Below are positions 1-8,735 of a stretch of DNA of 64,000 bases, piece after piece. Under the pieces are notes generated by a model. The model worked only from the letters and a program-made list of their open reading frames with translations, searched no databases and had not been told where the DNA came from. Location of the stretch: NCBI RefSeq assembly GCF_014649495.1, contig NZ_BMTD01000028.1, positions 24,450 to 88,449 on the forward strand. Direction: 5' to 3'. The translations under genes and the position numbers were made by a program. This DNA is from Streptomyces filipinensis (GTDB lineage: Bacteria; Actinomycetota; Actinomycetes; Streptomycetales; Streptomycetaceae). The stretch's first letter is position 1, and the number at the start of each line of letters is the position of its first letter.

Positions 1-50
1 TCGACCGCCGTGGACTGCGCGCGGTCACCACCACGGAGCTGCTGAGCTGA
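1..50 (+). CDS. C-terminal end of an upstream gene, possibly polysaccharide deacetylase
   Basis: The first 50 bases read as the last 15 codons of a gene that begins outside the window and stops at TGA 48-50. That stop overlaps the ATG of the next gene (TGATG), so the two are probably translationally coupled. The ending, GLRAVTTTELLS, resembles the C-terminus of NodB-type polysaccharide deacetylases, which often finish in a phrase like GYRFVTLSELL. The match is short, so the family call is tentative. Confidence 0.4.
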   Translation, partial: DRRGLRAVTTTELLS

Positions 51-1234
51 TGCGAACCTTGAAAGCCGCCCGCCTGCTGGCCGCCGGTGCCGCCCTCACC
101 GCCCTGGCGCTGCTGTCCGCATGCGATTCCGCCTCCCCGCACCACGCCAACGAGGCCGGCAGCAAGGCTCCGGTCCAGCCCCGGGTGGACCAGCCGCGGG
201 TGAACGTGCTGCCCGGGATGCCGCCGGTCGAGGACCCGAAGGACCTCTACTCCGCCGACCGCCCTGGCCGGCTCTCACCGGTCGTCAGGGACTTCCCGTC
301 CCGCGTGTACGTCCCCAACACCAACTCGGACACCGTCACCGTCATCGACCCGGAGACCTACAAGGCCATCGACACGATCCCGGTCGGCCGCCAGCCCCAG
401 CACGTGGTGCCGTCCTGGGACCTGAAGACCCTCTGGGTCAACAACGACCTCGGCAACAGCCTCACCCCGATCGACCCGCGGACCGGCCGGGCCGGCAAGG
501 CCGTCGACGTGCACGATCCCTACAACCTGTACTTCACGCCCGACGGCAGATACGCCGTCGTCATGGCCTCCATGGACCGCGAGCTCGTCTTCCGCGACGC
601 CCACACCATGAAGACCGTCAAGGCCCTGCCGGTCAGCTGCTACGGCGTCAACCACGCCGACTTCTCGCCGGACGGGCGCTACTTCATCGTCTCCTGCGAG
701 TTCAGCGGCGAGGTCCTCAAGGTCGACACCGCGAAGATGAAGGTCATCGAGCAGGAGAAGCTCCCGTACCACGGGGCGATGCCGCAGGACGTCAAGATCT
801 CCCCGGACGGCAAGCTGTTCTACATCGCCGACATGATGGCCAACGGCCTGTGGATCCTCGACGGCGACAAGTTCACCCGGCCCCGCTTCCTCTACACCGG
901 CAAGGGCGCCCACGGTCTCTACGTCAGCCGTGACTCCCGCGAGATGTACGTCTCCAACCGCGGCGAGGGCACCATCTCCGTCTTCGACTTCGCCCAGAAC
1001 CGGCTGACCAGGAAGTGGCACCTGCCCGGCGGCGGCAGCCCCGACATGGGCGGCGTCTCCGCCGACGGCAAGGTGCTGTGGCTGTCCGGCCGCTACAACT
1101 CCGAGGTGTACGCCATCGACACCCGCACGGGGACGGAACTGGCCCGCATCAGGGTCGGCAGCGGCCCGCACGGCCTGGCCGTCTATCCGCAGCCGGGCCG
1201 CTACTCGCTCGGACACACCGGCATCTTCCGCTGA
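50..1234 (+). CDS. YVTN-type beta-propeller lipoprotein
   Basis: The 394-residue product starts with a lipoprotein signal peptide: Arg/Lys near the start, an Ala/Leu-rich core and the lipobox LLSAC with the lipidated Cys at about residue 25. The mature part repeats blades of the form VYVPNTNSDTVTVIDPET, SPDGRYFIVSC and MYVSNRGEGTISVFD, typical of seven-bladed YVTN/lactonase-like propellers. It should be anchored on the outer face of the membrane. Propellers of this kind serve as binding platforms or redox partners, and no catalytic residues can be assigned. GGAG at 35-38 is a suitable ribosome site, and the ATG overlaps the upstream stop, suggesting co-expression with the preceding gene. Confidence 0.85.
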   Translation: MRTLKAARLLAAGAALTALALLSACDSASPHHANEAGSKAPVQPRVDQPRVNVLPGMPPVEDPKDLYSADRPGRLSPVVRDFPSRVYVPNTNSDTVTVIDPETYKAIDTIPVGRQPQHVVPSWDLKTLWVNNDLGNSLTPIDPRTGRAGKAVDVHDPYNLYFTPDGRYAVVMASMDRELVFRDAHTMKTVKALPVSCYGVNHADFSPDGRYFIVSCEFSGEVLKVDTAKMKVIEQEKLPYHGAMPQDVKISPDGKLFYIADMMANGLWILDGDKFTRPRFLYTGKGAHGLYVSRDSREMYVSNRGEGTISVFDFAQNRLTRKWHLPGGGSPDMGGVSADGKVLWLSGRYNSEVYAIDTRTGTELARIRVGSGPHGLAVYPQPGRYSLGHTGIFR

Positions 1235-1384
1235 CCCCGTTCCGGCCGGGCACACCGCGAGGGCCGGCCGGGTCGAGGCCGCCTTCCACCGGCCGTGGCA
1301 CCGAGGGGTCGTCCCGGGCCGTTAATCTGACCAGCGTCAGTACGCCAGCACGGCATGAGAAACACGAACAAAAGGGGCGGATCG

Positions 1385-1597
1385 GTGGCGGACATCGAGG
1401 AAGCACGCAAGCAGTTCCAGCGGATCGACGCGGACGGTGACGGATTCATCACCGCCGCCGAGTTCAAGTCCGCCCTGGCCCAGGAGGGTGACTGGAACGT
1501 CACCGAGACGGTCGCGGCGGCCATCATCAAGACCCGCGACCTCAACGGCGACAAGGTCCTGTCCTTCGACGAGTTCTGGGCCTACCTGAACAAGTGA
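1385..1597 (+). CDS. EF-hand calcium-binding protein
   Basis: This 70-residue protein has two EF-hands. The first loop reads DADGDGFITAAEF and the second DLNGDKVLSFDEF, each with Asp at positions 1, 3 and 5 (or Asp/Asn) and an acidic residue at position 12, so both should bind calcium. It has no signal peptide and is probably a small cytoplasmic calcium sensor or buffer. I chose GTG 1385, which follows AAAAGGGGCGG at a good distance, over the upstream ATG 1355, because the ten extra residues lack homology to the family. Streptomyces have several such small Cab proteins of about this length. Confidence 0.88.
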   Translation: MADIEEARKQFQRIDADGDGFITAAEFKSALAQEGDWNVTETVAAAIIKTRDLNGDKVLSFDEFWAYLNK

Positions 1598-1604
1598 CGT
1601 GCGC

Positions 1605-1636
1605 GAAGGGGGCCCTCGCAGAGGAGGGCCCCCTTC
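1605..1636. terminator. Bidirectional hairpin terminator
   Basis: A perfect 13-bp stem, GAAGGGGGCCCTC at 1605-1617 and its complement at 1624-1636, closes a 6-base loop. It lies between convergent genes, 7 bases after one stop codon and 1 base before the other, so it can serve both directions. Confidence 0.85.
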
Positions 1637-1637
1637 G

Positions 1638-2423
1638 TCATGCCCGCCGGATCCTCACGCTCCAGCGCCCCTCGTGCCGCTCCAGCGCCAGCGGCAGGTC
1701 GAAGCACTTGCCGACCTGGTCGCCGGTGAGGACCTTCTCGGCGCGCCCCTGCGCGATCACCCGGCCGTCCCGCAGCAGCACGGCGTGCGTGGTGCCGGCC
1801 GGCAGCTCCTCCAGGTGGTGGGTGACGAGCACGGTCGCCAGCGCCGGATGGGCGAGCCGCAGCTCCTCCAGCGCATCGATCAGCTGCTCCCGGCCCTGCA
1901 GGTCGAGTCCGGTCGCGGGCTCGTCCAGGAGCAGCAGCCGCGGCTCCGGCATCAGCGCCCGCGCGATCAGGGTCCGGGCGCGCTGGCCCTGCGAGAGCGT
2001 CGGCCAGCGGGCGTCCCGGAGCGCGCCGAGCCCCAGCGTGGCCATGAGTGCCTCGGCCCGTTCCCGCTGCTTCGGGGACGGCCGCCACCGCGGCACCGGC
2101 TCCACGGAGTTCGTCACCCCGGTGAGCACCACGTCCCGCACGGCCAGCGGAGAGGTCAGCGGATGCCGCGGATTGACATGCCCGACGTGCGCCCGCAGCT
2201 CCCGCAGGTCCACCCGGCCCAGCCGCCGCCCGAGCACCTCGACCGCGCCCCGGGTCGGATGGACGACCGCACCGAGCAGCCCCAGCAGCGTGGACTTGCC
2301 CGCGCCGTTCGCGCCGAGCAGCGCCCAGTGCTCACCGGCCCGGACGGTGAGGGACACCTCCTGGAGGATGGGCCGCCCGTCCCGGACGAAGTCGACGCCG
2401 TCCGCGCGCAGCACCTCGCTCAC
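1638..2423 (-). CDS. ABC transporter ATP-binding protein
   Basis: The protein (about 261 residues) is a single nucleotide-binding domain with Walker A GANGAGKST, the signature LSQGQRAR, Walker B RLLLLDEP, and the switch histidine in LVTHHLEE. The overall arrangement resembles lone ATPases related to the ModF and iron-siderophore groups. No permease lies next to it, so its partner and substrate are unknown. GTG 2423 gives a product starting VSEVLRADG just before the domain. An in-frame GTG at 2462 would add 13 low-complexity residues, and neither has a strong ribosome site. It converges on the EF-hand gene across the terminator at 1605-1636. Confidence 0.85.
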   Translation of the reverse strand: MSEVLRADGVDFVRDGRPILQEVSLTVRAGEHWALLGANGAGKSTLLGLLGAVVHPTRGAVEVLGRRLGRVDLRELRAHVGHVNPRHPLTSPLAVRDVVLTGVTNSVEPVPRWRPSPKQRERAEALMATLGLGALRDARWPTLSQGQRARTLIARALMPEPRLLLLDEPATGLDLQGREQLIDALEELRLAHPALATVLVTHHLEELPAGTTHAVLLRDGRVIAQGRAEKVLTGDQVGKCFDLPLALERHEGRWSVRIRRA

Positions 2424-2697
2424 CGGGCCACCGCCCGGTTCCGGCACGCCCGCCGCACGCACCGGTGCGTCCGTGTGCCCCGGAAGGCCGCCATGTCAGC
2501 GATGTCAGTGATGTCAGCCATCGGGCCGGCCTCTTGCGCGAAGAGATTCAGAACGAGGGTCACCGGAGCGACGTTACCGGTCCGCTCCCCGTCGGCACAC
2601 CGACATCACGGCCACGTCCACGGGACCGGCCGGACCGGCCCGCTCCCGTAACTCGGCCGCGACGCCGCGCAGTTCGGGGGGAGAGCGGCCGGCCGGC

Positions 2698-3618
2698 CTA
2701 CGCCGCGTCCCTGCGGTACCGGCCCGGTGCCACCCCGTACTCCCGCTTGAAGGCCTTGGCGAAGGCGAACTCCGAGGTGTAGCCGACGCGTCCGGCGATC
2801 TCGCGCAGCGAGAGGTCGTCGTGGCGCAGCAGCCGGCCCGCCGTCGTCATCCGCCACCAGGTCAGATACGCCAGCGGCGGCTCGCCCACCAGCGCCGCGA
2901 ACCGGCGCGCGAAGGCCGCGCGGGACAGCCCGCCGACGGCGCCGAGCTCCGCCACCGTCCAGGCACGCGCCGGCTCGCCGTGGATCGCGCGGAGCGCCGC
3001 CGCGACCGCCGGATCGCCCAGCGCCGCCGCCCAGCCCCGCGCCCGGCCCGCCGCGCGCTCGCTCTCCCACCAGGCCCGCAGGATGTACAGCAGCAGTGTG
3101 TCCAGCAACGAGGTGACGATCGCGTCGGTGCCCGGCCGCTGCTCCTCCAGCTCCATCCCGAGCAGCTCCACCGCGGCCCGCAGCGAGCGGTGGCTGCCGA
3201 CCCGGGCGGGCAGGTGCACGACCTCCGGCAGCTCGGCCAGCAGCCGGTGCGCCCGGTCCCGGTCCAGCCGGTAGGTCCCGCACAGGGTGACGGTGTCCGG
3301 GCAGCCCTCCCGCGGTTCCTCGGGCGGCACCCCGCTCCAGGTGCCGTCCGGCAGCAGCCGTATCTCCTGCGTGGTGACGCCGGGCGCGCTGACCAGCGAG
3401 TGTCCGAGCCCGTGCGCGAGGAAGACGACGTCGCCCGGGGCCAGCGCCACCGGCTCCCCGTCGTGCGGGACCAGCCAGGCCGAGCCGCGCAGCACCACAT
3501 GGAACCCGGCCTCGTCCGCGGCGGCGAACCTGAGCCCCCAGGGTGCGTACTTGTACCGGCGCGAGGAGTGCGGCCGGCCGATGCGCATGGCCGCGACGAC
3601 ATCGCTGAGTACGTCCAT
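2698..3618 (-). CDS. AraC-family regulator with cupin sensor domain
   Basis: The 306-residue protein has an N-terminal cupin-like domain (APWGLRF, VLRGSAWLV, GDVVFLAHGLGH) and a C-terminal double helix-turn-helix of the AraC/XylS type, with the conserved phrase LREIAGRVGYTSEFAFAKAFKREYGVAPGRYR. The start ATG 3618 (MDVLSDVV) is preferred over an in-frame start 22 codons upstream because relatives begin there. It is transcribed away from the oxidoreductase gene at 3720, the usual layout for an AraC regulator and its target. A 9-bp inverted repeat lies in the shared promoter region. The ligand is unknown. Confidence 0.9.
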   Translation of the reverse strand: MDVLSDVVAAMRIGRPHSSRRYKYAPWGLRFAAADEAGFHVVLRGSAWLVPHDGEPVALAPGDVVFLAHGLGHSLVSAPGVTTQEIRLLPDGTWSGVPPEEPREGCPDTVTLCGTYRLDRDRAHRLLAELPEVVHLPARVGSHRSLRAAVELLGMELEEQRPGTDAIVTSLLDTLLLYILRAWWESERAAGRARGWAAALGDPAVAAALRAIHGEPARAWTVAELGAVGGLSRAAFARRFAALVGEPPLAYLTWWRMTTAGRLLRHDDLSLREIAGRVGYTSEFAFAKAFKREYGVAPGRYRRDAA

Positions 3619-3646
3619 GCCCCGTACCCTAGCGGGGCCGCCACAC

Positions 3647-3696
3647 GGAAGACGTACGGACAGGAAACGAAGACCAGGGGACATGGAACGTCTTCC
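3647..3696. promoter_or_regulatory. Inverted repeat in divergent promoter region, probable AraC-type operator
   Basis: GGAAGACGT at 3647-3655 and its exact complement ACGTCTTCC at 3688-3696 form a 9-bp inverted repeat with centres 41 bp apart, about four helical turns. It sits in the 101-bp gap between the AraC regulator and the dehydrogenase, so both half-sites could be occupied by the regulator on the same DNA face. Confidence 0.5.
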
Positions 3697-3719
3697 CCGC
3701 CGGACTTAGCGTCGACGGC

Positions 3720-4712
3720 ATGACAACTTCCGCACACACTGTGCTCTTTCACGAGACCGGCGGCCCCGACGTCCTCACGGTCGAGGAGGTCGCCCTGCCG
3801 GACCCCGGGCCGGGCGAGGTGCTGGTGAAGGTCGAGGCGCTCGGGCTGAACCGGGCCGAGGCGATGCTGCGCGCCGGGACCTACTGGTACCAGCCGGCCC
3901 TGCCGGGCTCCCGCAACGGCTACGAAGCCGCCGGCGCGGTGGCCGCCGTCGGCGAGGGCGTGACGGCGATCGTCGCCGGCGACCCCGTCCTCGCCGCGGC
4001 GAACTTCAACCTCAGCTCCCACGGCGTCTACGGCGACCTGGTGCTGCTGCCCGAGACGTCGATCGTGCCGCGCCCGGCCGGCATCGACGCGGTCACCGCA
4101 GCCGCCGTCTGGCTCACCTACACGACGGCCTACGGGGCCCTGATCGAGCGGGCGGGCCTGGCGGCCGGGGACCATGTGCTGATCACCGGGGCGTCCAGCG
4201 GGGCCGGCACCGCGGCGATCCAGGTGGCCCGGCGGGCCGGTGCGGTGCCGATCGCCACCACACGCACCGAGGCCAAGCGCAAGGCGCTGCTCGACCTGGG
4301 TGCCGAGCATGTGATCGTCACCGACGAGGAGGACCCGGTCGAGGAGACTCGACGGCTGACCGGCGGCCGTGGCGCCGAGGTCATCATGGACGCGATCGGC
4401 GGTCCGGTCTTCCGGGAACTGGGCGGAGCCGCCGCCGACGACTCCACCATGATCAGCTACGGGTGGCTGTCGGAGCGGCCCATCGAACTGCCCCGGAACT
4501 GGCCCGTCACCGTCCACGGCTACAGCAACTTCACCGTGACCGGCACCGCCGAGGGCCGGCGCCGCGCCGCCCACTACCTCGGCTCCGGCCTCACCGACGG
4601 CACCCTGCGCCCGGTGATCGCCGAGGTGTTCGACGGACTCGGCACGATGGCGGACGCGCACCGCCTGATGGAGTCCAACCGGCACACGGGCAAGATCGTC
4701 GTACGCCCCTGA
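3720..4712 (+). CDS. Zinc-independent medium-chain dehydrogenase (quinone oxidoreductase type)
   Basis: The 330-residue protein has a GroES-like N-terminal domain (EVLVKVEALGLNRAE; GYEAAGAVAAVGEGV) and a Rossmann domain with the NADPH-binding segment HVLITGASSGAGTAAIQVARR at about residues 147-168. The Cys/His ligands of the zinc alcohol dehydrogenases are absent, placing it in the quinone oxidoreductase branch, which reduces activated carbon-carbon or quinone double bonds with NADPH. It is divergent from the AraC gene, which probably controls it. The natural substrate cannot be read from the sequence. Confidence 0.9.
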   Translation: MTTSAHTVLFHETGGPDVLTVEEVALPDPGPGEVLVKVEALGLNRAEAMLRAGTYWYQPALPGSRNGYEAAGAVAAVGEGVTAIVAGDPVLAAANFNLSSHGVYGDLVLLPETSIVPRPAGIDAVTAAAVWLTYTTAYGALIERAGLAAGDHVLITGASSGAGTAAIQVARRAGAVPIATTRTEAKRKALLDLGAEHVIVTDEEDPVEETRRLTGGRGAEVIMDAIGGPVFRELGGAAADDSTMISYGWLSERPIELPRNWPVTVHGYSNFTVTGTAEGRRRAAHYLGSGLTDGTLRPVIAEVFDGLGTMADAHRLMESNRHTGKIVVRP

Positions 4713-4817
4713 GCCCGTCCGTCCGATCGCCGCGGCGCGGAATAGCGCCCGCGCCGACGGGGTTGTCGCCGACAACAGACGCATGCACATGCATGGAAGA
4801 ACCCTGGAGGGCCTGTC

Positions 4818-5480
4818 ATGAAGATCGGCATCATCGGCGCGGGGAACATCGGCGGCAACCTCACCCGGCGGCTCACCGCCCTCGGCCACGACGTCTTCGT
4901 GGCCAACTCCCGCGGCCCCGAGACACTCAGGGAACTGGCCGAGGAGACCGGCGCGACCGCGGTCCGGGCCGAGGAAGCGGCCCGCGGGGCCCAGGTCGTG
5001 GTCGTCACCGTGCCGCTCAAGGCGGTCCCGGACCTGCCCTCCGGTCTGCTGGACGGCGCCGCCGAGGGCGTGGCGGTGATCGACACCGGCAACTACTACC
5101 CGCAGCAGCGCGACGGCCGTATCGCGGCCATCGAGGACGAGGGCGTGACCGAGAGCCGCTGGACCGAACGGCACCTCGGCCACCCGGTGATCAAGGCCTT
5201 CAACGGCACCTACGCCCAGGACATCCTGGACCGCCCGCGCCCCGCGGGCGACCCCGAGCGCATCGCCCTCCCGGTCGCCGGCGACGACGAACGGGCCAAG
5301 CGCACCGTCCGCGCCCTCATCGACGAACTCGGCTTCGACACGGTCGACGCGGGCCCCCTCGACACCTCCTGGCGCCAACAGCCCGGCACCCCGGTCTACG
5401 GCCTCCGCGCCGGTGTGGAGGCGGTGCGCAAGGCCCTGGCGGAAGCCTCCCCGGAACGCCCGGCGGACTTCCGGGGCTGA
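4818..5480 (+). CDS. F420-dependent NADP reductase-like / NADP-binding oxidoreductase
   Basis: The 220-residue protein begins with a nucleotide-binding motif at the extreme N-terminus, MKIGIIGAGNIGGNLTRRL, and contains VVVVTVPLKAVPDL, VIDTGNYYP and VIKAFNGTYA. These are hallmarks of the NpdG family (NADPH:F420 oxidoreductase and relatives such as STEAP-like reductases). Such enzymes pass hydride between NADP and coenzyme F420 or a flavin. The start is supported by GGAGGG seven bases upstream. The length matches the family. It ends 12 bases from the convergent lysozyme gene with no clear terminator between. Confidence 0.85.
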   Translation: MKIGIIGAGNIGGNLTRRLTALGHDVFVANSRGPETLRELAEETGATAVRAEEAARGAQVVVVTVPLKAVPDLPSGLLDGAAEGVAVIDTGNYYPQQRDGRIAAIEDEGVTESRWTERHLGHPVIKAFNGTYAQDILDRPRPAGDPERIALPVAGDDERAKRTVRALIDELGFDTVDAGPLDTSWRQQPGTPVYGLRAGVEAVRKALAEASPERPADFRG

Positions 5481-5492
5481 GCCCTCCCCGCC

Positions 5493-6047
5493 TCAGGGCG
5501 TGGCCCACTCCTTCAGTGCGGCCTTGCTGGCGAAGTCGGCCACGTCCTTGTCGTGCGGCTCGCTGCCGTACTGGTGGAACCGCCACTTCGCCTTGATGCG
5601 GGGCTTGCCGGCGGTGACGTAGTCGGCGATCCAGAGGCCGTCGCCCGCGTAGGAGGTGGTGTCGATGTTCAGCCAGAAATCACGATTGCAGTAGAGCACG
5701 ACCCGGTTGTGCGGCCGTAACTCCTTCAGCGTGCGGATGAAGCGGTCCTTCTCCGCGTTGCTCGCGTGCGTCCCGTCGCCCGTGGTCTCCCAGTCGACCG
5801 CGAGGACGTCGCCCGCGCGGTCCGGGGCGTGCCGGACGAAGTACTCGGCCTGGGCGGTGAGGTCGCCAGGCCACAGGAAGTGGTAGAAGCCGACGACCAG
5901 TCCGGCGTCACGGCCCCTCTTGGTCTGGGCGGTGAGCCGGGGATTGACGTACGAGCGGCCCTCCGTCGCCTTGATGAAGACGAAGGAGAGGCCGTCCGTG
6001 TCGTACGCGGAGGACTGATACGCGCTGACGTCGATGCCGTGGAGCAT
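5493..6047 (-). CDS. GH25 lysozyme-like muramidase with a TTA codon
   Basis: The 184-residue protein is a single glycoside hydrolase family 25 domain: GIDVSAYQ with Asp6, GFYHFLWPGD, and the catalytic segment AVDWETTG with Asp85 and Glu87. The family cleaves the MurNAc-GlcNAc bond of peptidoglycan. No signal peptide is visible, so it is either exported another way, released on lysis, or acts inside. Codon 110 (bases 5718-5720) is TTA, read in Streptomyces by the developmental tRNA encoded by bldA. It lies downstream of the phospholipase gene on the same strand, 53 bases apart, and may share its transcript. Confidence 0.9.
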   Translation of the reverse strand: MLHGIDVSAYQSSAYDTDGLSFVFIKATEGRSYVNPRLTAQTKRGRDAGLVVGFYHFLWPGDLTAQAEYFVRHAPDRAGDVLAVDWETTGDGTHASNAEKDRFIRTLKELRPHNRVVLYCNRDFWLNIDTTSYAGDGLWIADYVTAGKPRIKAKWRFHQYGSEPHDKDVADFASKAALKEWATP

Positions 6048-6100
6048 GCAGGAGTTGTGCCCGTCCCGGCGTCGGCGGAATCCTCAGCTCCGAGTTGTCG

Positions 6101-7138
6101 TCAGCTCCGGGGAGCGGTCGAACTCAGCACCGATGACGGCTTCGCCGACCAGTCGGACGTGATGATGCTCGCGTGGCCCTTGGCCAGCAGGGCCAGCCGG
6201 GCGGCGACTTCGGCGTCCGTCGGGTCGGTGGAGGAGATGGCGGGGGACACCCCGTCGGCGCCGGTCATGATCGAGATGTAGTGGTTGGCCGAGTAGAACG
6301 AGGTGTCGTAGCCGTTGTTGACGTACGTCGCCGCGTCACCGTCGAAGAACACGAACCAGGGCCGGATCGAGGTGTCGGAACCCCAGCGGCTCGCCCGCGG
6401 GTCGCCGTTCGCCGCGCCGAGCACCGCGGGGAAGGCCTGGGCCTGTGCGATGTTCCCGGCCGCGTACAGGTCGCGCAGGTGGTCGCCGTACTCCTGGTCC
6501 GTCCAGTAGTGGTCGAACGGGTTGGCCTGCTCCACCGTGCCCGGGATCAGGTCGAAGAGGAACTTGCCCCTCAGGGAGTCGCGGGAGGGCCAGGCGTTCG
6601 CCCTGGCCGCCGCGTCGAGCGAGGAGTACGTCCCGCCGAGCAGGTCGGCCGGCCTGTAGACGCTGCCGCCGAGCTTCTGGGACACGAGCGTGTCGAACGC
6701 GTCGGGCCCCATCCCCGCCTTGTTGTTGAAGCCCACCTTCATCTCGACCTTGATGAGGACCGGCGGGTGGTCGGGGTGGAGCTGGTTCCAGGCGGCCATG
6801 TTGTCCAGGCAGCTGCCGAGGTCCTGGTTGCGGCTCTTGCTGTACAGCTCGCCCGGGGTCTTCGCGGCCTCGCAGTTGTTGTCGTCGCCCAGCGGATTGC
6901 TGTGGCTGACCCGCCACCGGTGCGTGATGCTGTCCACGTACACGTCGAGCTCCAGCAGCGAGGCGCCGGAGTCCAGCGCCTGGGCGAAGTACGTGTACTT
7001 GGCCTTGTCGTAGGCGTTGTGCGTGCCGATGGCCGTCGTCTCGGAGAACTTCGGCGCCGCCGCGTGGGCGTTGCCCGGAACCGCCAGTAACAGCGCGGCG
7101 GCCCCTGCGGCCGCCGCCAGCCGTCTCACCAACCGCAT
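6101..7138 (-). CDS. Secreted phosphatidylinositol-specific phospholipase C-type enzyme with a TTA codon
   Basis: The 345-residue protein starts MRLVRR followed by an Ala/Leu core and a cleavage site AHA|A near residue 26, so it is secreted. The mature N-terminus has IGTHNAYDKAKY (His40) and LLELDVYVD followed by the second histidine in RVSHSNP (His79). This pattern belongs to the calcium-dependent bacterial PI-PLC family first described from Streptomyces. ATG 7138 has AAGGGGAG at ideal spacing, so the longer reading frame from 7231 is rejected. Codon 17, inside the signal peptide (bases 7088-7090), is TTA, implying bldA dependence. The lysozyme gene follows. Confidence 0.88.
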   Translation of the reverse strand: MRLVRRLAAAAGAAALLLAVPGNAHAAAPKFSETTAIGTHNAYDKAKYTYFAQALDSGASLLELDVYVDSITHRWRVSHSNPLGDDNNCEAAKTPGELYSKSRNQDLGSCLDNMAAWNQLHPDHPPVLIKVEMKVGFNNKAGMGPDAFDTLVSQKLGGSVYRPADLLGGTYSSLDAAARANAWPSRDSLRGKFLFDLIPGTVEQANPFDHYWTDQEYGDHLRDLYAAGNIAQAQAFPAVLGAANGDPRASRWGSDTSIRPWFVFFDGDAATYVNNGYDTSFYSANHYISIMTGADGVSPAISSTDPTDAEVAARLALLAKGHASIITSDWSAKPSSVLSSTAPRS

Positions 7139-7219
7139 GTGTGAACTCCCCTTCGCCGATGCCGAGTTGGCGGCAGCGTAGGGGTATGCGGTTACTTGAC
7201 GGTAGCCCCTGGAGGAACA

Positions 7220-7253
7220 CCGGTCGTGCACCCGGGCACCGGGTCACGACCGG
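7220..7253 (-). terminator. Terminator hairpin of the gcvT-sdaA operon
   Basis: CCGGTCGTG (7220-7228) pairs with CACGACCGG (7245-7253), and inside it ACCCGG (7230-7235) pairs with CCGGGT (7239-7244) around a GCA loop. Only one base, C7229, is bulged, giving a 15-bp stem. It lies 54 bases after the sdaA stop and upstream of the phospholipase promoter. There is no strong T tract, as is common in Streptomyces. Confidence 0.7.
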
Positions 7254-7306
7254 AGTTCACCGCGACAGGGAGGAGGAAGAGGTTCTTCCGGGGCGGTGGA
7301 AGGGGC

Positions 7307-8674
<1,368 letters not shown>

Positions 8675-8735
8675 GGTCACTCCTCAAGACAGGGGGGTGG
8701 TGGGGCACCCTTCCTCCGGGTACCCCACCGGGGAC

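Noticed and set aside
2862..5378. 838-codon minus-strand open frame across the AraC and dehydrogenase genes
   Set aside because: It crosses two well-supported genes and their promoter region and shows no recognisable domain.
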